DNA of 6,484 nt from Moraxellaceae bacterium (GTDB lineage: Bacteria > Pseudomonadota > Gammaproteobacteria > Pseudomonadales > Moraxellaceae), in the NCBI GenBank assembly GCA_030684415.1, contig JAUXNL010000049.1, forward strand, positions 1 to 6,484. The letters are read 5' to 3'. The notes under the pieces were generated by a model. The model did no database searches. It was not told the origin of the DNA and saw only the letters and a program-made list of their open reading frames with translations. Shown one piece after another: positions 1 to 5,286 of this stretch. The position numbers and the translations under genes were made by a program. How positions within the stretch are numbered: the stretch's first letter is position 1; every line of letters starts with the position of its first letter.

Positions 1-431
1 GCCATCAGCACCGCTTCGGCCAGACCGGAGGCGCCGTCGTAAACCGAGGCATTACAGACATCCATGGCCGTGATGTTGGCCATCATGGTCTGGAATTCGT
101 AAATCACCTGCAGTGTGCCCTGCGACGCTTCTGCCTGATACGGCGTGTAGGCGGTGAGGAACTCGCCGCGCGAGGCCAGCTCCCATACGGCCGCCGGGAT
201 GTGGTGCTCGTAAGCGCCAGCACCGATGAAGCAGAGATCGGCCTCATCGGCACGCGCACGCTCGCGCATCAGGCGTGTCACCACCATTTCGGATTCGCCA
301 TCGGGAATCGTGGTCAGGGTGTTGCCGCGCAGATGGGCCGGAATTTCGTCGAACAGCGTTTCAATGGAGGAGGCCCCGATGGTCTCCAGCATCTTGCGCA
401 CATCGTCGTCGGTATGGGGAATAAAGGGCAT
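1..431 (-). CDS. gcvPA: Glycine dehydrogenase (decarboxylating) subunit 1, GcvPA (P-protein alpha); 3' end truncated by window
   Basis: The minus-strand frame from the ATG at 431-429 stays open to the window edge and gives 143 residues. It begins MPFIPHTDDDVRKMLETIG and carries the typical GcvPA N-terminal pattern: a FIGAGAYEHHIPAAV block near residues 69-83, then EFLTAYTPYQAEASQGTLQ and DVCNASVYDGASGLAEA. This matches the short-N-terminus GcvPA subunit of two-subunit P-proteins, not the long fused GcvP of E. coli. With GcvPB, which carries the PLP-binding lysine in this family, it decarboxylates glycine and passes the aminomethyl group to lipoyl-GcvH in the cytosol. The start fits the family N-terminus. 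The ribosome-binding site is weak: CCGAGAC lies 8 nt upstream. The gene follows gcvH after 144 nt, and gcvPB is expected off the left edge. The subunit call is secure; roughly two thirds of the protein is unseen. Confidence 0.95.
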   Translation of the reverse strand, partial: MPFIPHTDDDVRKMLETIGASSIETLFDEIPAHLRGNTLTTIPDGESEMVVTRLMRERARADEADLCFIGAGAYEHHIPAAVWELASRGEFLTAYTPYQAEASQGTLQVIYEFQTMMANITAMDVCNASVYDGASGLAEAVLM

Positions 432-458
432 GGCGATGAGTCTCGGTCAGAACGTCAC

Positions 459-485
459 GCCCTCTTCCCGCAGAAGGAAGAGGGC
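459..485 (-). repeat. Perfect 10-bp hairpin just upstream of gcvPA
   Basis: GCCCTCTTCC at 459-468 and GGAAGAGGGC at 476-485 form a perfect 10-bp dyad around a 7-nt loop. It ends 27 nt before the gcvPA start codon. On the minus strand no U-run follows, so it does not look like an intrinsic terminator. It could be one arm of a REP-like intergenic element together with the dyad at 539-564, or an RNA structure affecting gcvPA translation or mRNA stability. The function is inferred; the symmetry is seen directly. Confidence 0.6.
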
Positions 486-538
486 TGGGCTGAAGATCGG
501 GCGATAGTGTCAGGCGAAGGGATGGGCTCCTCACCCTG

Positions 539-564
539 GCCTCTCTCCCTTCACTGAGAGAGGC
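539..564 (-). repeat. Perfect 9-bp hairpin just after gcvH
   Basis: GCCTCTCTC at 539-547 pairs with GAGAGAGGC at 556-564 around an 8-nt loop. It lies 11 nt downstream of the gcvH stop codon. With the flanking plus-strand text CTCCTCACCCTGG it resembles the CCCTCTCCC/GGGAGAGGG dispersed palindromes found between genes in many high-GC proteobacteria. No U-run follows on the minus strand, so termination is unlikely. An RNA stem here could protect the upstream gcvT-gcvH message from 3' exonucleases, as REP stems are known to do elsewhere. Confidence 0.6.
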
Positions 565-575
565 TTACAGGCCAC

Positions 576-968
576 TCAGTGGCCTTCGGCGTCCACTTGC
601 GCGTCGTAGTCGTCGGCCGAGAGCAGGTCGTCGAGTTCGGCGGCATCGGTCATGCGGATCTTGTACATCCAGCCATCGTGGTACGGATCGTTGTTGACGA
701 TTTCCGGGCTGTCGACGAGCGCAGCGTTCACTTCAATCACTTCGCCCGTCACCGGGGCGTAAATGTCCGAAGCGGCTTTGACCGACTCCACCACACCGGC
801 TTCGTCGGCGGCCTTGAGGCTGTCACCGACTTCCGGCAGCTCGATGTAAACGAGATCGCCCAGCGCATCCTGCGCGTGTTCGGTAATGCCGACGGTGACG
901 ATATCGCCTTCAACACGGGCCCACTCGTGAGTGGCGGCGTACTTCAGTTCGGTGGGTGACTTGCTCAT
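576..968 (-). CDS. gcvH: Glycine cleavage system H protein (lipoyl carrier)
   Basis: The protein is 130 residues, the normal GcvH length, and is a single biotinyl/lipoyl-type beta-barrel domain. It begins MSKSPTELKYAATHEWARVE. The HEW, GITEHAQDALGDLVYIELP and VNNDPYHDGWMYKI blocks are all typical of GcvH. The lipoyl attachment lysine is K64, in GVVESVKAASDIYAP. GcvH shuttles the aminomethyl intermediate from the P-protein to GcvT, then has its dihydrolipoyl arm reoxidised by the L-protein. The ATG at 968-966 has a GAGG ribosome-binding site 8 nt upstream and fits the family N-terminus. It lies 98 nt after gcvT and 144 nt before gcvPA, within the glycine cleavage cluster. Nothing is missing or broken. 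Confidence 0.98.
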   Translation of the reverse strand: MSKSPTELKYAATHEWARVEGDIVTVGITEHAQDALGDLVYIELPEVGDSLKAADEAGVVESVKAASDIYAPVTGEVIEVNAALVDSPEIVNNDPYHDGWMYKIRMTDAAELDDLLSADDYDAQVDAEGH

Positions 969-976
969 GGTCTTGG

Positions 977-980
977 CCTC
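977..980 (-). promoter_or_regulatory. Ribosome-binding site of gcvH
   Basis: GAGG on the minus strand is separated by 8 nt from the gcvH ATG at 968. It is the clearest Shine-Dalgarno match in the window. gcvT, gcvPA and ubiH show only weak matches or none. Confidence 0.65.
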
Positions 981-1007
981 AGGCGGTTGCCGTTAACAAA
1001 CAGTATT

Positions 1008-1058
1008 TGTCATTTCTTGTGGCGGTCGGAGGAAATTCCTTCGGCGCCGGAAATGACA
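1008..1058. repeat. Nested dyad filling the gcvT-gcvH spacer (REP-like)
   Basis: TGTCATTTC at 1008-1016 and GAAATGACA at 1050-1058 form a perfect 9-bp inverted repeat. The 33-nt spacer has its own near-palindrome centred on GGAAATTCC at about 1031-1039. It can extend to 7 of 8 pairs between CGGAGGAA and TTCCTTCG. The layout, outer ends in TGTCATTTC with inner complementary arms, resembles dispersed intergenic palindromes of the GTCATT type seen in many proteobacteria. It begins 8 nt after the gcvT stop codon. Whether it is repeated elsewhere in the genome cannot be seen here. Role as mRNA stabiliser or mobile REP/MITE-like element is inference. Confidence 0.55.
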
Positions 1059-1066
1059 GGATTGAA

Positions 1067-2146
1067 TCAGTAGAGTGCTTTGCCGTTGCGCACAAACGGT
1101 GGCCGCACGATACGTGCCGGTAGGCGTTTGCCCCGGATTTCCACCTCGGCGCGTTCGCTGCTGCCGACGGGGATGCGCGCCAAGGCAATCGCTTTTTCCA
1201 GCGTCGGCGAGAACGTACCGGACGTGGTTTCGCCTTCACCCTCGGCGGTAAACACCTTCATGTGCGAACGCAGCACCCCTTTCTCTTCAAGCATCAGGCC
1301 GACGAGCCGCGATTTCACGCCAGCGGCTTTTTCAGCCACCAGTGCGTCGCGGCCGATGAAGTCATGATCCCAGGCAATCGTCCAGGCCATGTTGGCCACC
1401 AGCGGTGAAACGTCTTCGGTCATGTCGTTGCCGTAGAGGTTCATGCCGGCTTCAAGGCGCAGCGTGTCGCGCGCGCCCAGGCCACAGGGCATGACGCCAG
1501 CGGCGAGCAGGCCACGCCAGAACGCGCCGGCTTCAGCATTCGGCAGCAGGATTTCTACGCCGTCTTCGCCGGTGTAGCCGGTGCGGGCCACAAACCAGTC
1601 GCCGGCTTCGATGCCTTGAAAGACTTCCAGGCTGCGCGTTGCGGCGGCGAGGCCCGGCGCGACAGCAGCAACTTTTTCGCGCGCGTCCGGGCCCTGCACG
1701 GCAATCATGGCGAGGTCTTCGCGCTCTTTCAGGCTGATGCGGAAACTGGCGGCCTGAGCCTGCATCCAGGCCAGGTCTTTTTCGCGCGTGCCGCAGTTCA
1801 CCACCACCCGCCACAGCGCCGGTGCGGCGGCGGTCGGGGCATACACGATCAGGTCGTCGATGACGCCGCCATCTTCACGCAGCATGCCGGAATACAGCGC
1901 TTTGCCGGGCGTGGTGAGGCGGGCGACATCGTTGGCCAGCAGCTTTTGCAGGTAGGCCTTGGCATCAGGGCCTTCCAGCTCCAGAAAGGTCATGTGCGAG
2001 ACATCGAACATGCCGCTGGCGCGGCGCACGGCGTGATGCTCGTCCAGCACGGAGCGGTATTGCACTGGCATGTCCCAGCCGCCGAAATCGACAATACGGG
2101 CCTTGAGGGCAACATGTTCAGGATAGAGCGCGGTCTGGCGGCCCAT
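1067..2146 (-). CDS. gcvT: Aminomethyltransferase (glycine cleavage system T protein)
   Basis: The 359-residue protein (E. coli GcvT is 364) aligns from end to end with the family. It starts MGRQTALYPEHVALKARIV. Typical blocks are DFGGWDMPVQY (20-30), DEHHAVRRASGMFDVSHM (35-52), GGVIDDLIVY (93-102), ARTGYTGEDGVEI (187-199), CGLGARDTLRLEAGMNLYG (221-239) and a C-terminal TSGTFSPTL (308-316). The catalytic aspartate is one of D97/D98. GcvT takes the aminomethyl group from lipoyl-GcvH, releases ammonia and makes 5,10-methylene-tetrahydrofolate. I chose the ATG at 2146 because it fits the E. coli N-terminus. An in-frame ATG at 2194 would add 16 unconserved residues and would overlap a possible -10 box. 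A short Ala/Pro-rich insertion after VYAP (about residues 104-110) is a local difference from E. coli. gcvH follows after 98 nt. Confidence 0.98.
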   Translation of the reverse strand: MGRQTALYPEHVALKARIVDFGGWDMPVQYRSVLDEHHAVRRASGMFDVSHMTFLELEGPDAKAYLQKLLANDVARLTTPGKALYSGMLREDGGVIDDLIVYAPTAAAPALWRVVVNCGTREKDLAWMQAQAASFRISLKEREDLAMIAVQGPDAREKVAAVAPGLAAATRSLEVFQGIEAGDWFVARTGYTGEDGVEILLPNAEAGAFWRGLLAAGVMPCGLGARDTLRLEAGMNLYGNDMTEDVSPLVANMAWTIAWDHDFIGRDALVAEKAAGVKSRLVGLMLEEKGVLRSHMKVFTAEGEGETTSGTFSPTLEKAIALARIPVGSSERAEVEIRGKRLPARIVRPPFVRNGKALY

Positions 2147-2192
2147 GAATGGTCTCGGCTGGTATTGGCGGTGCGGGAGCGGAAAGCGGCGC

Positions 2193-2198
2193 ATTCTA
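2193..2198 (-). promoter_or_regulatory. Candidate -10 element for gcvT
   Basis: TAGAAT on the minus strand lies 46 nt before the gcvT ATG and differs from TATAAT at one position. A start site about 7 nt downstream would give a leader of about 40 nt. No -35 match is seen at 16-18 nt spacing because that space is a CGG repeat tract. The promoter call is therefore weak and would need activator help or be wrong. Confidence 0.3.
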
Positions 2199-2427
2199 CA
2201 CCGCCGCCGCCGCCTGCTCTATGCGTCAGCAGGCCGGCGGTTGACCGGAGGGTGTCTGCCCCGGCGCCTTTGACTGAGCACGAGGCCGACGCAGCCTTCA
2301 TGGCGCCGAAGGCGAAGGCGCGGCGCTATTGCCTCAGCCCCGCCGGAAATACGCTCGTGCACAGCGCCTGAATCAGTCCGGGACCAGACACCGTCGTCAC
2401 CGCCCAGGCGGGGACCGGCTGCCGACA

Positions 2428-2473
2428 AGCGCTTAGGCGCCCTCAGCAATCGGCATCGTGGTTATTAAGCGCT
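2428..2473. repeat. Inverted repeat AGCGCTTA / TAAGCGCT
   Basis: On the minus strand AGCGCTTA at 2473-2466 is followed after 30 nt by its exact complement TAAGCGCT at 2435-2428. One G-U and one C-G pair extend the stem to 10 bp (CGAGCGCTTA with TAAGCGCTTG). It lies between ubiI and gcvT. Options are a regulator site or an RNA stem; neither can be decided here. Confidence 0.4.
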
Positions 2474-2558
2474 CGCCGGGGAGGCGCTGATGCCCTTCGC
2501 TCTTCGACAGGCAGAAGAACGCGCGGCCGGAGGGACCGCTCACTAAAATCAGGGGCAT
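2433..2558 (-). CDS. Possible small ORF of 41 codons, doubtful
   Basis: On the minus strand an ATG at 2558-2556 opens 41 codons ending in TAA at 2435-2433. The product begins MPLILVSGPSGRAFFCLSKS and has no family I recognise. It has a short hydrophobic start but no clear membrane helix or signal peptide. Third codon positions are roughly three quarters G or C, compatible with coding but also with the GC-rich background. A weak AAGAG lies about 10 nt upstream of the ATG. It falls within the ubiI-gcvT gap and its stop codon lies inside the inverted repeat at 2428-2473. It may well be chance. Confidence 0.15.
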   Translation of the reverse strand: MPLILVSGPSGRAFFCLSKSEGHQRLPGERLITTMPIAEGA

Positions 2559-2601
2559 GGTGGCCGGGCTCTTCAGGCCGCTACGGCGGCAATCGGCATT
2601 C

Positions 2602-2628
2602 GGCTGCTCGCCGTCTCTAGCGAGCGCC
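2602..2628 (-). other. Hairpin directly after the ubiI stop codon
   Basis: On the minus strand GGCGCTCGC pairs with GCGAGC-A-GCC (one bulged A) around an 8-nt loop, starting 2 nt after the ubiI stop codon. The 9-bp GC-rich stem is where a terminator for the pepP-ubiH-ubiI message would be expected. The following bases (GAATGCCGATTG) hold no U-run, so an intrinsic terminator is not supported. It may instead protect the 3' end. Confidence 0.35.
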
Positions 2629-2630
2629 GC

Positions 2631-3866
2631 TCAGGGATGGCGTGCGGCGGCCGGCAGGTCGCCGGTCAGCCCCATCGCCACGCGCGCAAACTCTTGGCGC
2701 AGCGGGAGCAGATGCTGGGTGGCGCGCAGCCCCAGGTTACGCGCCACCACCAGCAGCGGGTTGTGGCTGGCAAACAGCTCGCGGAAGCCGGTCATGCTGT
2801 GCAGGATGAGCGTGTTGTGGGCGCGGCGGCGGCGCTCGTAGCGGGCCAGCGTATCGCCACTCCACCAAGGCAGCGCGCGTGCCTGTGCCCGCCGGATTTC
2901 TTCGGCCAGCACGGCGGCATCGAGCAGGCCGAGATTGACGCCCTGTCCGGCGAGCGGGTGGATGGCATGCGCGGCATCGCCGATCAGCGCCAGCCCGTCG
3001 CGGGCATAGCCGGTGGCGTGCACGGCGCGCAGCGGAAAGCTGTAGCGGCTATCCGCTTCCAGCACCTCGCCCAGCGTGCGCTCGAAGGCGAGGGTGAGTT
3101 CACGCCGGAAAGCGTCGTCGTCCAGCGCCAGCAGGCGTTGTGCCTCGGCTTCATCTTGCGACCAGACAATCGAGCAGTGGTGAGCGCCGCCATCGGCGCC
3201 CTTGAGCGGCAGAAAGGCCAGTGGGCCGGTGGGCGAGAAGCGCTGCCGGGCAGTAAAGCGGTGGGGGAGTTCTGTGCGCACGGTGGTCACAATCGCGCGC
3301 TGCGCATAATCCGTTTCGCGCACAGGCAGGTCCGCCAGACGACGCACCACCGACTGCGCGCCATCGGCGCCGATCACCAGCGCCGCCTGCAGCTGGCGGC
3401 CATCGGCCAGCGTCAGTTGCCAATAGGCCGGCAGACGCTCAAGTGCCGTGAGCTGTGCCGGGCAGAGCAGCGTGACATTGGTGGCCTGTGTGGCAACGTC
3501 AGTGAGCGCCCATTGCAGCAGGCGGTTTTCTACCAGCACACCGAGATGGCTCTCGCCCAGCTCCGCTGCCGAAAATTCCACGCGACCACTGCCGTCGGCG
3601 TCCCACACCTGCATGTCCGTGTACGGGCAGGCGCGCACGGCAGCGACTTTTTCCCAGGCGCCGACATGACGCAGCAGATTTTCCGACGCGCGCGTCAATG
3701 CCGACACGCGCGGCTCGAAGGCGTCGTCCGCCAGAGGGGCGGTCACGGGCGCACGTTCGAGCAGGGCGACGGAAAGCCCGCTGCCCTGCAGCAGGGCGGC
3801 GAGCAGTGAGCCAACCATGCCAGCGCCAACAATCACGATATCGAATGTTTCAGAAGACGAGGTCAC
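2631..3866 (-). CDS. ubiI: FAD-dependent ubiquinone-synthesis hydroxylase, UbiI/VisC type
   Basis: The 411-residue protein belongs to the UbiH/UbiF/UbiI (COQ6) flavin monooxygenases; E. coli UbiI is 400 residues. An N-terminal Rossmann motif IVGAGMVGS covers residues 12-20. The DG motif VIGADGAQSVVR covers 164-175. The FAD-binding GD motif GDAAHAIHPLAGQGVNLGL covers 296-314. E. coli UbiI hydroxylates C5 of the ubiquinone ring, at the membrane-associated Ubi complex. The start is a GTG at 3866-3864 overlapping the ubiH TGA by four bases, with GGGA 8 nt upstream, which suggests translational coupling. No other suitable start precedes the Rossmann motif. The UbiI label rests on order pepP-ubiH-ubiI-gcvT as well as sequence; within this family UbiF, UbiL or UbiM are hard to separate by eye, so regiospecificity is less certain than the family. 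Confidence 0.9.
   Translation of the reverse strand: MTSSSETFDIVIVGAGMVGSLLAALLQGSGLSVALLERAPVTAPLADDAFEPRVSALTRASENLLRHVGAWEKVAAVRACPYTDMQVWDADGSGRVEFSAAELGESHLGVLVENRLLQWALTDVATQATNVTLLCPAQLTALERLPAYWQLTLADGRQLQAALVIGADGAQSVVRRLADLPVRETDYAQRAIVTTVRTELPHRFTARQRFSPTGPLAFLPLKGADGGAHHCSIVWSQDEAEAQRLLALDDDAFRRELTLAFERTLGEVLEADSRYSFPLRAVHATGYARDGLALIGDAAHAIHPLAGQGVNLGLLDAAVLAEEIRRAQARALPWWSGDTLARYERRRRAHNTLILHSMTGFRELFASHNPLLVVARNLGLRATQHLLPLRQEFARVAMGLTGDLPAAARHP
3863..3866 (-). other. GTGA stop-start overlap of ubiH and ubiI
   Basis: The last bases of ubiH (CAG TGA) and the first codon of ubiI (GTG) share GTGA. Such overlaps usually mean one transcript and coupled translation, keeping the two hydroxylases in a fixed ratio. 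Confidence 0.85.
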
Positions 3867-5083
3867 TGGTTCAGTCCCATGGCATAGCGGGCAAGCGCCT
3901 GTTTGGCGGCGGGGAGCAAATCAAACGTCACCATGCCGGCATTGCGGGCGAAGGTGAGCCCGGGGGTGCGGTTCGAAAAGCCGCGCACAAGCCGGTCGGA
4001 AAACGTGATGACATTGTGTTGATCGCCAAGGCGTGCGTCTTCGTAATCCCGCAGCAGCGCGAGCGTGCCGGTGTCGCGGCCCTCACGGTGTGCCGCGAGC
4101 ACACGCTGGGTCAGCGCGAGGCAGTCACGCAGGCAGAGATTGAAGCCCTGCCCGGCCACCGGGTGCAGCGTGTGCGCGGCATTACCGAGAATCACGGCGC
4201 GCGGCAGCGCTTGCGCCTGTGCCACGGTCAGCGCGAGCGGGTAAGCGAAACGCTTGGCGGTTTTTACAAAACGGCCGGCGCGTTTGCCAAAGGCGCTTTG
4301 CAGTGCCGTCAAAAATTCATCGTCGCTGCAATCAATCAGCGGCTGCTCCGTGCCGGCCGGCAGCGTCCACACAATCGAGCGGCGGTTGTCCGGCAGTGGC
4401 AGCAGCGCAATCGGCCCGTGCTCGGTAAAGCGCTCGAAAGCAATATGGTCGTGCGGCAAATGCGTGGCGACAGTGGTAACGAGCGCCACTTGCTCATACG
4501 GCGTGGTGGTAGCGCCGATGCCGAGGAGCGTGCGCGAGACGGATTGCGCGCCATCCGCCGCCACCAGCAGCGGGGCACTGAGCGAGAAAATTTCGTCACC
4601 GCGCGCCAGCGTTGCGGTCATTTGCGTAGGCGAAGGTGTGAGCGCCGTCAGGCGCACGCCATCCAGAATCGTCACGTTCGCGCAAGTCTTCAGCGCGCGC
4701 AGCAGCACCAGGCCCAGCCAGGCGTTTTCAATCACCTGGCCAAAGCTCTCTACGTTTTCTTCGTGGGCGACAAGGCGCGCCATGCCGAAGTGGCCGCGCT
4801 CGGAGACATGAATTTCATGGATGGGCGTCGCGTGCGTTTGCAGCTCATCCCAGAGACCGAGCTCCTGATAAGTGGCGACGGTTTTGCGTGAGAGCGCGGT
4901 GTTGCGCGCATCGAAACTGGGTCGATACGGCAGCGGCTCACCAGGACTAAGGGCCGGCAGCGTAATCGCTTCTACCAGCGTGATGCGCAGCGATGCCTCG
5001 CGCGCGAGCAGCAGCGCCAGTGTCACGCCGACCATGCCGCCGCCGATAATCAGGATGTCGGTATCTTTCATGTGCTGTGCCAT
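3863..5083 (-). CDS. ubiH: 2-octaprenyl-6-methoxyphenol hydroxylase UbiH (FAD-dependent)
   Basis: The 406-residue product from the ATG at 5083 (E. coli UbiH is 392) has LIIGGGMVGV near residues 11-20, SFDARNTALS at 56-65, VSERGHFG at 93-100, VAADGAQS at 174-181, and GNAAHTLHPVAGQGFNL at 300-316. The RGH(F/A)G block and GN in place of the GD motif are UbiH hallmarks and separate it from ubiI next door. UbiH hydroxylates C1 of the ubiquinone ring in E. coli. The start is uncertain. ATG codons at 5083 and 5071 (MKDTDILIIGGG) both lack a Shine-Dalgarno sequence, and 5071 gives the tighter family N-terminus. The frame stays open to a TTG at 5209, but that extension is unlike the family. It follows pepP after 203 nt and overlaps ubiI by four bases. 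Confidence 0.93.
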   Translation of the reverse strand: MAQHMKDTDILIIGGGMVGVTLALLLAREASLRITLVEAITLPALSPGEPLPYRPSFDARNTALSRKTVATYQELGLWDELQTHATPIHEIHVSERGHFGMARLVAHEENVESFGQVIENAWLGLVLLRALKTCANVTILDGVRLTALTPSPTQMTATLARGDEIFSLSAPLLVAADGAQSVSRTLLGIGATTTPYEQVALVTTVATHLPHDHIAFERFTEHGPIALLPLPDNRRSIVWTLPAGTEQPLIDCSDDEFLTALQSAFGKRAGRFVKTAKRFAYPLALTVAQAQALPRAVILGNAAHTLHPVAGQGFNLCLRDCLALTQRVLAAHREGRDTGTLALLRDYEDARLGDQHNVITFSDRLVRGFSNRTPGLTFARNAGMVTFDLLPAAKQALARYAMGLNQ

Positions 5084-5244
5084 GGAGGTGGTGTTGGCGG
5101 GTTCTGTTACCGCTCTCTGCATTTTTGCCGATGCTGCGTTCAGGCGCTGCTTTCGGGTGCTGCTTTTAGACCTTGCTTGCAGATGCCGGCGCTGTTGTTG
5201 TGACGGCAATCGCTATTGGCATCCATTGTCTGCGACGCCCGGTA

Positions 5245-5276
5245 GGCCATCGGCAAAGGCTAGGCATCAGATGGCC
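5245..5276 (-). repeat. 7-bp inverted repeat after pepP
   Basis: GGCCATC at 5245-5251 and GATGGCC at 5270-5276 are exact complements 18 nt apart, starting 10 nt after the pepP stop codon. A competing small stem (CATC-T-GATG) lies within one arm. No U-run follows, so termination is not supported. The remaining pepP-ubiH spacer (5084-5244) shows no promoter or ribosome-binding site that I can defend. Confidence 0.3.
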
Positions 5277-5286
5277 GGACACGAAT

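Larger units (their letters stand above)
2147..2630. other. 484-nt gene-poor stretch between ubiI and gcvT
   Basis: No protein of recognised family is encoded on either strand. The stretch holds a hairpin right after ubiI (2602-2628), a perfect 8-bp inverted repeat (2428-2473), an 11-bp direct repeat (2447-2457 and 2589-2599), a doubtful 41-codon ORF (2433-2558), a (CCG)n tract at 2201-2214 and a TAGAAT -10 candidate at 2193-2198. I looked on both strands for a glycine riboswitch, the usual sensor upstream of gcv genes. I did not find the GGAGAG / CCGAAGGGGCAA / CTCTCAGG set of conserved blocks. It separates the ubi genes from the gcv genes and most likely carries the gcv promoter and leader. 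Confidence 0.6.

Noticed and set aside
459..564. Intrinsic terminators at the gcvH-gcvPA hairpins
   Set aside because: Neither stem is followed by a U-run on the minus strand, and the downstream gcvPA gene belongs to the same pathway.
2144..2194. Longer gcvT start at the ATG at 2194
   Set aside because: The extra 16 residues are not family-like, and the codon overlaps the TAGAAT candidate; the ATG at 2146 fits the E. coli N-terminus.
2201..2214. (CCG)n trinucleotide tract as a phase-variable repeat
   Set aside because: There are fewer than five full units, and it is non-coding with the chosen gcvT start; this is within chance for GC-rich DNA.
2281..2345. Glycine-riboswitch-like text GCGCCGAAGGCGAAGG on the plus strand
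   Set aside because: It lies on the strand opposite gcvT, and the GGAGAG and CTCTCAGG partners are absent; the similarity is to one short block only.
1616..2371. Plus-strand open frame of 251 codons opposite gcvT and its upstream gap
   Set aside because: It is antisense to the clear gcvT gene, has His/Gly/Ala-rich low-information composition and no family match that I recognise. Such antisense frames are common in high-GC genes.
2219..2449. Minus-strand 76-codon frame in the ubiI-gcvT gap
   Set aside because: It starts with TTG, has no ribosome-binding site, an Arg-rich product and a weak third-position GC bias.
2637..3809. Plus-strand open frame of 390 codons opposite ubiI
   Set aside because: It mirrors the ubiI frame, whose sense translation has all flavin-hydroxylase motifs; the antisense product is Arg/Gln/His-rich with no recognisable domain.
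3698..4891. Plus-strand open frame of 397 codons opposite ubiH
   Set aside because: It is a shadow of ubiH and the end of ubiI, rich in Arg, Gln and Gly, with no motifs.
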